Source of the DNA: Pseudomonas antarctica
GTDB lineage: Bacteria > Pseudomonadota > Gammaproteobacteria > Pseudomonadales > Pseudomonadaceae
Length of the DNA stretch: 64,000 nt
Reading direction: 5' to 3'
Assembly: GCF_001647715.1 (NCBI RefSeq)
Contig: NZ_CP015600.1
Coordinates: forward strand, 3,038,001-3,102,000
The notes beneath the pieces were generated by a model. That model ran no database searches, had not been told where the DNA came from, and was given only the letters and a program-made list of their open reading frames with translations. Every line of letters starts with the position of its first letter. Position 1 is the first letter of the stretch. The position numbers and the translations under genes were made by a program. Positions 24,433 to 33,753 of this stretch are shown here, piece by piece.

Positions 24433-26883
24433 GTGCCGCAACAAACGCCTGATCTGCCCCCCGAGCTGCGCCCGTTAAACGAAATGCCTTGGCTCAAACG
24501 CCTTGCCGCGCGTTTGTTTGGCCATGGCCTCACGCGCCTGCGTGCGCAGCATCGGTTTTCGTGGCTGCACGGTCAGGCCGATGGGTTCCGCAGCGGGCAT
24601 GAGGCGGGTGTGGAGTATGGTTATCGCGAGGGCAAGGCCGACGGTATAGAGGAAGGTCGGCAGGTGTTGCTGATCCGCGACTTTCGCCCTGATGAGCACC
24701 GTGCACCGGGTGTGGATGACAGTTTGTTCGACGACTGGCGCCTGCCACTCACCGCCGAGGTGAAGAAGCGCATGAAGGCTGATGTGGCGCGCTTGCTGCC
24801 GGCCCATGCACAGCCAAGTGCCGCGCAATGGAAGATGATCTTCAGCGACACACCCTCGACCTCAGTGATTGCGGGCGCGGGTGCTGGCAAGTCCACCTCG
24901 CTGGTGCTGCGCATACTGCTGCTGACCCATTACTTGGGCTTTGAGCTGAGCTCGATGACCGTGGTGACGTTCACCCGCGAGTCGCGCAAGGACTTCATCA
25001 ACAAGCTCATGGAAATTCTCGGCCTATGGGGCCAACCCCTTGGCTTCAAAGACGCTCAGGCGGTGGTGCGCACCTTTCACTCGCGCATTCTGCCGATGGT
25101 CCGCAGCCTGCCGGGGTTTGAACGGCTGCAAGCCTTCGAAAACCTCAGCAGCGGTGTCGAGGACGCCGACAGCAACCCATTCGACCTGCGTATCAGCGAC
25201 GCCCAGCGCCAACAGATGAATGCCTGTTATCACCGGCTGCATGGCCGCCATGAGCGCTTTCGCGAGCTGATTACCCCGTTGGCGCGTCACGGCCTGCAAC
25301 TCAAGGAGCTGGAGCGCGATCACCCGGACGTACAGAAGCGGGTGGCCGTGACCGAACTGGCAGCCAAGCGCGATGAAGAACTCTGCGATGTGATTGAGGA
25401 CCTGTGGTTTCGCGCCGGCGCCTGGCCGATCAAGGGCATTGAGCCCAGCCGCCAGATGTTCGAAATCAACGGCGCGCAGTTTCATTGCCACGGTTATATC
25501 CCGGAACTGGATGCCTGGGTCATGCTGGGTTTCGATTCGCGGGAAAATGCCCAGGTCAGTCGCCCAAACGCGAAACTATCGGTACGCGCGGAGTGGGCGG
25601 TAAAACGCACCCTGTTTCAAGCTTTCTGCCGTAAGCCTTTGATATGGATAGATAGTTACGAATCGTCAAAGCGTCTTTTAAGCAGCCTTGCCGGTGACGC
25701 CGCCGCCGGGCCCGGTTTTGATTACAAGGTCAAAGGTGAGCTGTCGTCGGCGCCGCTGTTGGACAGTTTTGTCATGGCGGCCGGGTTTATCGAGAACCTC
25801 GGGTTGGACGTACCGACGGCTGTTGGCCAAATGAGCTTCGCCAAGGACGACCCGGACCGGTTCTTCTTTGAAGCCCTGAGTATTTTCTGGAAGGCCCTGG
25901 AAGACCACCTGCTGGATCAATCCCCGCCGATCATGACCTACAACCGGATGTTCTCGCTGTTCGGCGAAAACACCCCGGAAAACCTCAAGTTGCTCAGCGA
26001 CCCGCTGCTGCGGCCGATGTCGCACCTCATGATTGATGAGTTTCAGGATGTCTCACCGCAGATCGTCTCCTGGCTGCGGGCCAGCCTGCGCGAGATCCGT
26101 AGCCGAGGCCCGGCGATGCACGTGGGCCGTGGCGCACAACGCTCGTCCTTGTTGTGCGTGGGCGATGACTGGCAGTCGATTTATGGTTGGCGCGGTAGCT
26201 CGCCCAAGTATTTTATGGCGTTCAACAAGGAATTCCCGTCGCCGAGCACCACCCGCGTGATGCTCAGTGAGAATTACCGCAGCCATCAGCACATCATCGA
26301 CGCCGCCGAGCATATCGTGCGTGCCGCCCCGGCGATCCCCGGCAAGAAGGCCAAAGCCAGTGGCGAACCCAAGGCAACGGTGCCTGTTGCGGTGCTGGAG
26401 CGGGACGATGCTGCGTTGGGTCGCCGGTTGCTGGAGCACTATCAAAAAGGCGAATCAGTGTTAATGCTTTATCGAAAAAGTAGCGATAAGTTACTGATTC
26501 AAGAGCATATTCAGTCGGTAGTTAATGTGGATTCTAGTTTGCCGCCGCACGCGCGCCGCTTGAAGCAACTGACCTATCACAGCGCCAAAGGCCTGCAAGC
26601 GGATGCGGTATTCCTGCTTGGGGATTGCCAACACGTTACGAGTTCGCCCTACAAGAACCAGGTCTACCGCATGGCGGGCCTGGGCAATGAGGGTGACAGC
26701 GAGCCGTATGACGCTGCACAAAAAGACGAAGTGCTGCGTCTGGCCTATGTCGGGATTACCCGTGCGGTGAGCCATTGCTATTGGTATGTGGAGAAGCCGG
26801 AAGGCCAGGGCGTGAATGTGCCCCGGGCGTCAGAGCGAGTCGACGGCAGAAAAGCGTTTTTTGACGATCAGCGTAATCAGTAG
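24433..26883 (+). CDS. UvrD/Rep-type SF1A helicase, atypical
   Basis: This 816-aa protein has a full set of SF1A motifs: Walker A AGAGAGKS (147-154), Walker B LMIDEFQDVSP, motif III VGDDWQSIYGWRG, motif IV LSENYRSHQ, motif V TYHSAKGLQADAV and motif VI AYVGITRAV. It is longer than a minimal helicase and has an extra N-terminal stretch of about 140 residues rich in basic and aromatic residues (QHRFSWLHGQADGFRSG). A large insertion sits between motifs Ia and II. The start is GTG, with GGAG five bases upstream. The gene stands alone. It may act in repair or replication restart, but it is not plain uvrD or rep. Confidence 0.9.
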   Translation: MPQQTPDLPPELRPLNEMPWLKRLAARLFGHGLTRLRAQHRFSWLHGQADGFRSGHEAGVEYGYREGKADGIEEGRQVLLIRDFRPDEHRAPGVDDSLFDDWRLPLTAEVKKRMKADVARLLPAHAQPSAAQWKMIFSDTPSTSVIAGAGAGKSTSLVLRILLLTHYLGFELSSMTVVTFTRESRKDFINKLMEILGLWGQPLGFKDAQAVVRTFHSRILPMVRSLPGFERLQAFENLSSGVEDADSNPFDLRISDAQRQQMNACYHRLHGRHERFRELITPLARHGLQLKELERDHPDVQKRVAVTELAAKRDEELCDVIEDLWFRAGAWPIKGIEPSRQMFEINGAQFHCHGYIPELDAWVMLGFDSRENAQVSRPNAKLSVRAEWAVKRTLFQAFCRKPLIWIDSYESSKRLLSSLAGDAAAGPGFDYKVKGELSSAPLLDSFVMAAGFIENLGLDVPTAVGQMSFAKDDPDRFFFEALSIFWKALEDHLLDQSPPIMTYNRMFSLFGENTPENLKLLSDPLLRPMSHLMIDEFQDVSPQIVSWLRASLREIRSRGPAMHVGRGAQRSSLLCVGDDWQSIYGWRGSSPKYFMAFNKEFPSPSTTRVMLSENYRSHQHIIDAAEHIVRAAPAIPGKKAKASGEPKATVPVAVLERDDAALGRRLLEHYQKGESVLMLYRKSSDKLLIQEHIQSVVNVDSSLPPHARRLKQLTYHSAKGLQADAVFLLGDCQHVTSSPYKNQVYRMAGLGNEGDSEPYDAAQKDEVLRLAYVGITRAVSHCYWYVEKPEGQGVNVPRASERVDGRKAFFDDQRNQ

Positions 26884-26895
26884 ATACACGCAATT

Positions 26896-26940
26896 CCCCT
26901 GAGGGAGTGAGCAAGCCCACTCCCACAGGGGGATCTTTTC
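26896..26940 (+). terminator. Terminator with nested REP-like hairpin
   Basis: Outer arms CCCCTG / CAGGGG enclose a GGGAGTG...CACTCCC hairpin, followed by GGATCTTTT. It lies between the helicase stop and the convergent DUF1652 gene. Confidence 0.7.
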
Positions 26941-26955
26941 ACTTGATCGATCGGT

Positions 26956-27228
26956 TCAAGCCCGCAAGGACAGCGGTGGCACGAAACTCTCCAGCTCATC
27001 CTCAACCGCCTCGATGATTCGCTCCACATCGGCGGCATTCATCACGGTCGCGCAGGGGATGCCGGCAATGGCAATCAATGTTTCGCCCGTGCCACGGTCG
27101 AACAGACGGGCGACCATACTGCCAGGGGCGTCCATGCTCCCCTCAAAGCCCACCGGATGAAAATGCCAGCGCATCAGCTGGCACGCGTTGGGGAACGTCA
27201 CTTTGTTCATGTTGCCCACCTTGTTCAT
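26956..27228 (-). CDS. DUF1652 family small protein
   Basis: This 90-aa protein belongs to a family largely confined to Pseudomonas. The recognisable core is RWHFHPVGFEGSMDAPGSMV, then LFDRGTGETLIAIAGIPC. The start at 27228 has AAAGGAAG about seven bases upstream. A second ATG at 27210 (MNKVTFPNAC) is closer to the usual family start and is preceded by AAGGTGG. Function is unknown. It is monocistronic. Confidence 0.8.
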   Translation of the reverse strand: MNKVGNMNKVTFPNACQLMRWHFHPVGFEGSMDAPGSMVARLFDRGTGETLIAIAGIPCATVMNAADVERIIEAVEDELESFVPPLSLRA

Positions 27229-27485
27229 TGAGCGCTTCCTTTAGCTCGCGGCAGGGGGCCAGGACCGTCACTGGTCATGGCATCGACTCACTTCAAAATA
27301 GCATCCGTTCGCAAGTCGACGGTGAGTTTTTTGGCCCCGTTCGGCGGTTCTCTTCCGTTAGGTTGATGTAGGTCACGTCCTACTACAAACTAGGCAAAAG
27401 GCCACTAGCCAGAAGTTCCGTTTGGCCATTGAAGGGCCCGCTAAAATTGGGCAATCTCAGTCGTTTATCCGTCACCGAGCCTTAC

Positions 27486-28295
27486 ATGCCCAACATCGCC
27501 CCAGACGATGCTTGCCAAAACACTCACGCCACCGGCGAGCTGGTCTTGCGCCACCATTTGTGTTGGCGGCATCGAGACCTGGATGGCGTCATGTCCTACT
27601 ACCACCCCGACATCCAGTACCACGACTTCTTCCAGAACCGCGTCGTCGGTTACGCCGAGTTGCGTGATTACCTGCAAGCCAGCATGCCCCGTGGCGCCGA
27701 TGAGGCGATTGAGCACACCGACCGTATCCGCGCCGACGGCGACACTGCGTTTATTCAGTACCGCATTACTTTGCGCGGCGGGCAGGGCCTGGTGTCGTTT
27801 CGCACCAGCGAAGCCATCACCGTACGCGATGGCCTGATCTGGCGTGTAAACGAGTATGCGTCCCTGGTCCACGAGCAGCCCACCCAGGCCATGCGCCCGA
27901 CGGTCAGCCGCTTGGGCCTGTCCCCCCAGCAATTGGGGCATATGGCCAAAGACCTGCAGCAATACTTCGAACTCAAGCAACCCTACCTGGACCCGGAACT
28001 GGATTTGCAGCGGGTGGCCAAGGAAGTTGGCTACAGCCGCAATCAGATTTCTTACCTGCTGAACCAGGTGCTCGGGCAGAGCTTCTACCGCTACGTCAAC
28101 CAGGCCCGGCTCCAGCATTTGCTGGCCGCGCTGGAGACCGCCGTGCCGCCGATAAAAGTCGATGACCTGGCATTCGCTGCCGGTTTCAACTCGCTGTCGG
28201 CGTTCTACAGTGCGTTTCGCCAGCACACTGGCCAATCGCCGAAGGCCTACGTCAAACAAATTTCCCTGCGTGCACGCGCGCAAGACAGCCAATAA
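27486..28295 (+). CDS. SnoaL-like/AraC fusion regulator
   Basis: This 269-aa protein combines an N-terminal SnoaL/NTF2-like sensory domain (HHLCWRHRDLDGVMSYYHPD, about residues 22-41, through VRDGLIWRVNEYASLV) with a C-terminal AraC double helix-turn-helix (LQRVAKEVGYSRNQISYLLN, then DDLAFAAGFNSLSAFYSAFR and GQSPKAY). The start MPNIAPDD is chosen over upstream in-frame codons, which lack similarity. It lies 50 bp upstream of an amine oxidase gene in the same direction, so it probably activates the catabolic genes at 28.3-31.3 kb. The likely ligand is a small amine or its product. Confidence 0.85.
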   Translation: MPNIAPDDACQNTHATGELVLRHHLCWRHRDLDGVMSYYHPDIQYHDFFQNRVVGYAELRDYLQASMPRGADEAIEHTDRIRADGDTAFIQYRITLRGGQGLVSFRTSEAITVRDGLIWRVNEYASLVHEQPTQAMRPTVSRLGLSPQQLGHMAKDLQQYFELKQPYLDPELDLQRVAKEVGYSRNQISYLLNQVLGQSFYRYVNQARLQHLLAALETAVPPIKVDDLAFAAGFNSLSAFYSAFRQHTGQSPKAYVKQISLRARAQDSQ

Positions 28296-28344
28296 CACCG
28301 CGCTCTAGGATCCAGCCTATCGAAACGAGGTTGGGGAATTTGGC

Positions 28345-29751
28345 ATGCCGGCATGGCGCACTATCAGTTTATGGATGGAACAGTTGGACGAGCCGCTGCA
28401 AGCACGGCCGTCGCTTGAGCATGACCTGGACGTCAATGTGGCCATTATCGGCGCCGGCTACACCGGCCTGTGGACCGCTTATTACCTGAAACGCCAGGCC
28501 CCCGAGTTGAAAATCGCGATAATCGAGGCGCAGACCGCAGGCTTCGGTGCTTCGGGCCGCAACGGCGGCTGGCTGATGGGCAACTTGCTGGGTGAAGACC
28601 GCCTGCTGGCCGGGCTTTCACCGCAACAGCGCCGTGCTTCATTTGACCTGCTGCACGGCATCCCCGATGAAGTGGCCCGGGTGCTGGCCCGCGAAGGCAT
28701 CGACTGCGACTACCGCAAGGGTGGCGCGCTTTACTGCGCCGCGCGTTATCCCGAGCAAGAAGGCAGCCTGCGGCGTTACCTGGACAAGCTCTATGCCCAA
28801 GGCCTGACCGAAGCCGATTATCGCTGGCTGAGCCCGCAACAACTGGCCGAACAGATCCGCATCGCCAAGCCCTATGGCGGTATTTATGCGCCCCATGTCG
28901 CGACCATCAACCCCGCCAAGCTGGTGCGCGGCCTGGCGAACGTGGTGGAGGGCATGGGCGTCACCATCTACGAAAACAGCCCGGTCACCCATTGGCAGTC
29001 CGGCAGCCTGCGCACCGCGAATGCCAGCGTGCGCGCGGCTTGGGTGGTGCCGGCAGTCGAAGGCTACGCCACTACCTTGCCGCCGTTGGGGCGCTATCAG
29101 TTGCCGGTACAAAGCTTGATTGTCGCCACCGAGCCGCTGCCCGCCAGCACCTGGGATGAAATTGGCTTGAGCCATGGCCAGGCGTTCGGCGAGAGCAGTC
29201 GGCAGGTCACCTATGGCCAGCGTTCAGCCGATAACCGTTTGGTATTCGGCGCCCGTGGCGGCTACCAGTTCGCCGGTAAGTTGCGCCACAACTTCGACCT
29301 GACCGACAGCGAAGTGGAGCTGCGTCGCTACCTGTTTGGCGAACTCTTCCCACAGCTTAAGAACGTAAAGATTACCCACTCCTGGGGCGGCAACCTTGGG
29401 ATGTCGCGTAACTTCCGGCCGCACATGTTGTGCGACCACAAGACCGGCATCGCGCTGTCCGGCGGTTATGGCGGGGAGGGCGTAGGCGCCACCAACCTCG
29501 GCGGCCGCACCCTGGCCGATCTGATTCTCGGCCTCGACACACCCTTGACCACGCAGCCCTGGGTGATCCGCGAACGTGGCCTGGACGCGCTCAAAGCCTG
29601 GGAGCCCGAGCCATGCCGCTGGCTGGGCTACAACGCGATCATTCGCAGTTTTGTCCATGAAGACCAGGTGTTGGCCAACCCCAGTACCGCGCCTTGGCGC
29701 CGCAAGTTGGCGACCGGCGTGGCGGGATTCATGGAAAGTTTCATGCACTAA
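28345..29751 (+). CDS. FAD-dependent amine oxidoreductase (PuuB/DAO type)
   Basis: This 468-aa flavoenzyme has the DAO-family Rossmann motif VAIIGAGYTGLWTAYYL (about residues 33-49), the second FAD segment GFGASGRNGGW, and the C-terminal SGGYGGEGVGATNLGG that closes the FAD site. It resembles gamma-glutamylputrescine oxidase and related secondary-amine oxidases. Neighbours are a cupin gene and a PotF-like binding protein, which supports polyamine or related amine breakdown. The exact substrate cannot be read. Confidence 0.88.
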   Translation: MPAWRTISLWMEQLDEPLQARPSLEHDLDVNVAIIGAGYTGLWTAYYLKRQAPELKIAIIEAQTAGFGASGRNGGWLMGNLLGEDRLLAGLSPQQRRASFDLLHGIPDEVARVLAREGIDCDYRKGGALYCAARYPEQEGSLRRYLDKLYAQGLTEADYRWLSPQQLAEQIRIAKPYGGIYAPHVATINPAKLVRGLANVVEGMGVTIYENSPVTHWQSGSLRTANASVRAAWVVPAVEGYATTLPPLGRYQLPVQSLIVATEPLPASTWDEIGLSHGQAFGESSRQVTYGQRSADNRLVFGARGGYQFAGKLRHNFDLTDSEVELRRYLFGELFPQLKNVKITHSWGGNLGMSRNFRPHMLCDHKTGIALSGGYGGEGVGATNLGGRTLADLILGLDTPLTTQPWVIRERGLDALKAWEPEPCRWLGYNAIIRSFVHEDQVLANPSTAPWRRKLATGVAGFMESFMH

Positions 29752-29777
29752 GACGTTTCACTCACACGAGAAGCCCC

Positions 29778-30146
29778 ATGAGCATCACTCAATTCAAAGA
29801 CGCGCTGAATGCCCACTTGCCCGACTCATCACCTGTGGCCGTGCCCTTGGGCGAGCCCATCGCCGTGGCCTCGACCTTGAGCGTAGAGCGTAACGACGGC
29901 GTCGAAACCGGCATCTGGGCATGCACGCCAGGGCGCTGGCGTCGGCAGATCAAATCCCAGGAGTTTTGCCACTTTATCCAGGGCCGCTGCACCTTCACCC
30001 CCGACAACGGTGAAGTCGTCCACCTACAAGCCGGCGATGCACTGATGTTGCCGGCCAACAGCACCGGGGTCTGGGATATCCAGGAAACCGTGCGCAAGAC
30101 CTACGTACTGATGCTGCAAGCGCCCAGCTGCAAGCCTCAAGACTAA
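29778..30146 (+). CDS. Cupin domain protein (DUF861/EutQ-like)
   Basis: This 122-aa single cupin starts MSITQFKDALNAHLP. The conserved cluster CTPGRWRRQIKSQEFCHFIQ and the G-rich turn LQAGDALMLPANSTGVWDI define the fold. Metal ligands of the first motif are mostly replaced (EFCHF), as in DUF861 proteins. It follows the amine oxidase by 26 bp, and such cupins often accompany polyamine or ureide catabolic genes. Its activity is unknown. Confidence 0.85.
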   Translation: MSITQFKDALNAHLPDSSPVAVPLGEPIAVASTLSVERNDGVETGIWACTPGRWRRQIKSQEFCHFIQGRCTFTPDNGEVVHLQAGDALMLPANSTGVWDIQETVRKTYVLMLQAPSCKPQD

Positions 30147-30180
30147 AAGCTTACAGCTTGCAGCTGAACGCTTGCAGCTG
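30125..30180. repeat. Three 11-bp repeats, one inverted: possible attenuator or terminator
   Basis: CAGCTGCAAGC at 30125-30135, overlapping the end of the cupin gene, is the exact reverse complement of GCTTGCAGCTG at 30156-30166 and again at 30170-30180. Two alternative hairpins could form between the cupin gene and the binding-protein gene. There is no strong T-run. Confidence 0.6.
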
Positions 30181-30233
30181 CCTTTTGTTCTCCTGCCATA
30201 AAAACAGCCCTAAAACCGCCAGGAAATCGAACC

Positions 30234-31313
30234 ATGAAAGCCATTGCCCTGTTGCCCTTGATGTTGGTGGCCTCTATCAGTCAGGCCGCCGAGACGGTGA
30301 AGATCTACAACTGGTCGGACTACATCGCACCGGACACCACCAAGAACTTCCAGAAAGAAACCGGCATCGGTTTCACCTACGACGTGTACGACAGCAACGA
30401 AACCCTCGACGGTAAGTTGATGACCGGCAAATCCGGCTACGACGTGGTGTTCCCGTCCAACCATTTCATGGCCCGGCAGATCCAGGGCGGCGCCCTGAAA
30501 AAGCTCGACAAGCGCCAGCTGCCTAACTGGAAAAACCTTAACCCGGTGTTGCTCAAGGCCCTGGAGAACAACGACCCGGGCAATACCCATGGCTTCCCGT
30601 ACCTGTGGGGCAGCACCGGCATTGGCTACAACATCGACAAGGTCAAGGCGGTACTGGGCGACAACGCGCCAGTGGACTCCTGGGACTTGATCTTCAAGCC
30701 CGAAAACATGGCCAAGTTGCAGAAGTGCGGGGTCGCGATCCTCGACAACGGCCCGGAACTGCTGCCGGCCGCGCTCAACTACCTGGGCTTGCCGCACCAC
30801 AGCAAGAAGGCCGAGGACTACAAGAAGGCCGAAGACCTGCTGATGAAAGTGCGGCCGTATGTGGCGTACTTCCACTCCTCGAAATACACCGCCGACCTGG
30901 CCAACGGCGATATTTGCGTGGCCGTCGGGTTCTCCGGCGACATCCTGCAGGCCGAAAGCCGCGCCAAGGAAGCCAAGAACGGCGTGAACATTGGCTACAG
31001 CATTCCCAAGGAAGGCGCGGCCATCTGGTTCGACATGGTCGCCATGCCCGCCGATGCGCCTGACGAAAAAGCCGGTTATGCGTTCATGAACTACCTGCTG
31101 CGCCCGGACGTGATGGCCAGCATCACCAACTATGTGCGCTACGCCAACGGCAACGCGGCGGCCGATAGCCTGGTGGACCCGGCGATCAAAGCCGACACCA
31201 AGGTGTACCCGAGCCCGGAAATGATGGGCAAGTTGTTCGCGCTGGAGGCGATGCCGCTGAATATCGACCGGATTCGCACGCGGGTGTGGAACACCATTCG
31301 TACCGGGCGCTAG
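30234..31313 (+). CDS. PotF/SpuD-like polyamine ABC transporter substrate-binding protein
   Basis: This 359-aa periplasmic protein carries a Sec signal (MKAIALLPLMLVASISQAAE). The mature start VKIYNWSDYIAPDTTKNFQ is the hallmark of PotF-type putrescine/spermidine binders. Further family segments are YDVVFPSNHFMARQI and GFPYLWGSTGIGYN. No permease or ATPase gene follows, so it must use a transporter encoded elsewhere. Its position after the oxidase and cupin suggests scavenging of the substrate they degrade. Conserved ligand-pocket aromatics such as Trp in YNWSDY are present. Confidence 0.92.
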   Translation: MKAIALLPLMLVASISQAAETVKIYNWSDYIAPDTTKNFQKETGIGFTYDVYDSNETLDGKLMTGKSGYDVVFPSNHFMARQIQGGALKKLDKRQLPNWKNLNPVLLKALENNDPGNTHGFPYLWGSTGIGYNIDKVKAVLGDNAPVDSWDLIFKPENMAKLQKCGVAILDNGPELLPAALNYLGLPHHSKKAEDYKKAEDLLMKVRPYVAYFHSSKYTADLANGDICVAVGFSGDILQAESRAKEAKNGVNIGYSIPKEGAAIWFDMVAMPADAPDEKAGYAFMNYLLRPDVMASITNYVRYANGNAAADSLVDPAIKADTKVYPSPEMMGKLFALEAMPLNIDRIRTRVWNTIRTGR

Positions 31314-31330
31314 GCAGAACGCAGCACCCC

Positions 31331-31370
31331 TGTGGGAGCAGGCTTGTGTGGGAGGCGGCTTGCTCCCACA
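31331..31370. repeat. REP-like hairpin
   Basis: TGTGGGAGCAGGCTTG ... CGGCTTGCTCCCACA forms a long stem between the binding-protein gene and the convergent LuxR gene. It carries the same GTGGGAGC core as the other REP elements here and may act as a terminator. Confidence 0.65.
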
Positions 31371-31394
31371 TTCAGACTGCAAAGGGTCCAAAGA

Positions 31395-32180
31395 TCAGGG
31401 GTTTTCCAGGTCATGCCCCAGCGATTGGATAAACAACGAAAACAGTTCCGGCTGTGACGAAACATCCAGCTTCGCGTACAGATGGCGCCGGTGCACCTTC
31501 ACGGTGTCCGGCGAGATCTTCAGGCGCTCGGCCATGGCTTTGGACGAAAAACCGCGCAGTACCAGTCGCGCGACTTCCAGTTCGCGTTCCGAGAGTACGC
31601 CGCTGCCGAAATGGCTCAGCGCATCCCTGATCTGGCTGTCCATGGCCGGCGCGCGCAGGGTACTTTGCTGCCAATGCTGCTGCATCAACGGCAGCACCCA
31701 GGCCGCCAGCATGGCCATCAGCCCGGTTTCTTCAACGCTGAACCGCCGTTGCATGCCCAGCGATAACGACAAGGTGCCCATTCCCGGCAATTGCAGAATG
31801 AACTGCACCTCGTCCTCCAGCACGTTGTCGTGGAAGTAGTTGAGGAAGTATTCACTCTGGCGAAAATGGTCCGGCGCCACTTCCTCCAGGCGGTACACGC
31901 CGCTGGCGTAGCCCTCGCGACAGGCCTGGTAAAACGGGTCGAGCAAATACAAACCATTGAGGTACACCAGCATCGACGCTGGTTTGCTGCTGGGCTGGGC
32001 GTCGTATTCTTCCAGGGCCTGGGGCGGGCCGCCTTTGGGATAGAAAATCGCCAAGGCGTTATCGAACGGCAGGCATTGGTGCAGCAACAACACCAGCTGT
32101 TTCCAGAACCGCTCGGTGCCGATGTGCGCGACGGTACGCCCTAAACCGGCGTGCATGCCGACCTCTCTGAACAGGCTCAT
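31395..32180 (-). CDS. LuxR family transcriptional regulator
   Basis: This 261-aa regulator carries a C-terminal LuxR helix-turn-helix: LSERELEVARLVLRGFSSKA, then MAERLKISPDTVKVHRRHLYAKL. The N-terminal 180 residues have no response-regulator or autoinducer-binding signature that I can recognise. The start MSLFREVGMHAG is preferred because of a GGAG upstream; an in-frame ATG at 32213 exists. It is divergent from the APC permease gene (gap about 200 bp), so it likely controls the permease-peptidase operon. Confidence 0.87.
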   Translation of the reverse strand: MSLFREVGMHAGLGRTVAHIGTERFWKQLVLLLHQCLPFDNALAIFYPKGGPPQALEEYDAQPSSKPASMLVYLNGLYLLDPFYQACREGYASGVYRLEEVAPDHFRQSEYFLNYFHDNVLEDEVQFILQLPGMGTLSLSLGMQRRFSVEETGLMAMLAAWVLPLMQQHWQQSTLRAPAMDSQIRDALSHFGSGVLSERELEVARLVLRGFSSKAMAERLKISPDTVKVHRRHLYAKLDVSSQPELFSLFIQSLGHDLENP

Positions 32181-32379
32181 GTAACAGGCTCCCGCCATCA
32201 AAAGATCGGCCAAGGGTTCGGCTTTTAACGAGTACCGTCAAGGGGAGTACGCCAATAGGGGAATTGGCCGGCATAAACACAGCGTTTACCTTTGCCACTG
32301 TCCAGTGGGAAACATATCCCGCAAAAGCCCGACTTTTCGTTTCTGCCTCCTACCAAAAACAACGACAGAGGATAACGAT

Positions 32380-33744
32380 ATGAGTGCTTCCCCCGCGCCA
32401 GATGGCGTGCTCAAGCCAACGCTGAGCGTTTTCGATGTGGTGGCCATTACGGTTTCGGCGGTCACGCCGGCCAGTTCCGTGTTTGTGATTGCGCCCTTTG
32501 CCATTCAGCAGGCGGGCAGTGGTGTATTCCTGGCGTTTGTGATGGCCGCGGTGCTCGCCCTGATGTTCGCGTTCTGTTACGCCGAGCTGGGCCGGGCGCA
32601 CAACAGCGCCGGGGGTGAGTACGTGTATGCCAAGCGGGTATTTGGCGGTATGGCGGGTTATGCGACGTTTCTGACGGTGTTGGTGATGTTGCTGTTTATC
32701 CCGCCGGTACTGGCGACGGGGGCGGCGACTTACCTGAACAACGCCCTGGGCACGAGATTCGATTCCCAAACCGTGGCCCTGGTGATTGTGGTGTGCAGCT
32801 ACGCCTTGGGCATCCTCAATATCAAGCTCAATGCCTGGATCACCGGCACCTGCCTGCTGTTGGAAGTGGCGGCGTTGCTGGTCATCGTGTTTATCGGCTT
32901 CGGTAACCCGGTGCAGCCCGCCAGCGTGTTGTTTCAACCGCAGATCGTCGAAAACGGCGTGCTGCACCTGGCGCCTTGGGCGTTGGTGATCGGTGCGGTG
33001 GGTATCGGCCTGTTCTCGTTCAATGGTTACGGCCCGGCCGTCTTGCTCGCCGAGGACATGAAGTGCGGTGGCAAAGGCGTGCACAAGGCGGTGTTGTGGT
33101 CGCTGGGCCTGGTGGTGGTGATCGAGCTGGTGCCTATCACCGCGCTGTTGATCGGCGCGCCGTCGCTGAGTGCGATGATCAGCAGCCCGGACCCGATTGG
33201 CTATTTGCTGACCAGCCATGGCAATGAAACCTTATCCCGACTGGTCAGCGCGGGGATCTTCCTGTCGGTGTTCAACGCAATCGTCGCCATCGTTATTCAG
33301 ATTGGTCGTGTGGTGTTCAGCAGTGGCCGCGATGCCTTGTGGACGCCGCGCATCAACACGCTGTTCACACGCATTCACCCGCGCTGGGATTCGCCGTGGC
33401 TGGCGACATTGTTCCTGGCCATTCCCTCGGCGCTGCTGAGCTTCAGCTCCAACCTGGCGGACCTCACTTCGTTCAGCGTGTTGCTGATCATGCTGGTGTA
33501 CCTGGTGGTGGCGATGAGCGCGCTGATGAGCCGGGTGCTGCTGCGTGATCGCGAACATCCCTATCGCATGCCGTTGTGGCCGCTGCCGGCGCTGTTGGCG
33601 GTGCTGGGCGCGGGTTATCTGCTGGTGACCCTGGTTGCACAAGCGTCCGTGCGCGACATCATGATTATCATCGGCTTGCTGGCCTTGTCGGTGATTTTGT
33701 ATTGCATCAGTGGCCGGTCGAGTCCGGCGTTTCAGAAATTGTAA
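32380..33744 (+). CDS. APC superfamily amino acid/amine permease
   Basis: This 454-aa inner-membrane transporter has about twelve helices. The start MSASPAPDGVLKPTLSVFDV has an AGAGG site upstream. The first helix region VVAITVSAVTPASSVFVIAP and the loop AFCYAELGRAHNSAGGEYVYAKRVFG match the APC family, in which this part binds the amino group of the substrate. The next gene, a peptidase, has its ribosome site overlapping this stop codon, so the two are co-translated. The substrate is probably an amino acid or small amine. Confidence 0.9.
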   Translation: MSASPAPDGVLKPTLSVFDVVAITVSAVTPASSVFVIAPFAIQQAGSGVFLAFVMAAVLALMFAFCYAELGRAHNSAGGEYVYAKRVFGGMAGYATFLTVLVMLLFIPPVLATGAATYLNNALGTRFDSQTVALVIVVCSYALGILNIKLNAWITGTCLLLEVAALLVIVFIGFGNPVQPASVLFQPQIVENGVLHLAPWALVIGAVGIGLFSFNGYGPAVLLAEDMKCGGKGVHKAVLWSLGLVVVIELVPITALLIGAPSLSAMISSPDPIGYLLTSHGNETLSRLVSAGIFLSVFNAIVAIVIQIGRVVFSSGRDALWTPRINTLFTRIHPRWDSPWLATLFLAIPSALLSFSSNLADLTSFSVLLIMLVYLVVAMSALMSRVLLRDREHPYRMPLWPLPALLAVLGAGYLLVTLVAQASVRDIMIIIGLLALSVILYCISGRSSPAFQKL

Positions 33745-33753
33745 GGAGTGGGT

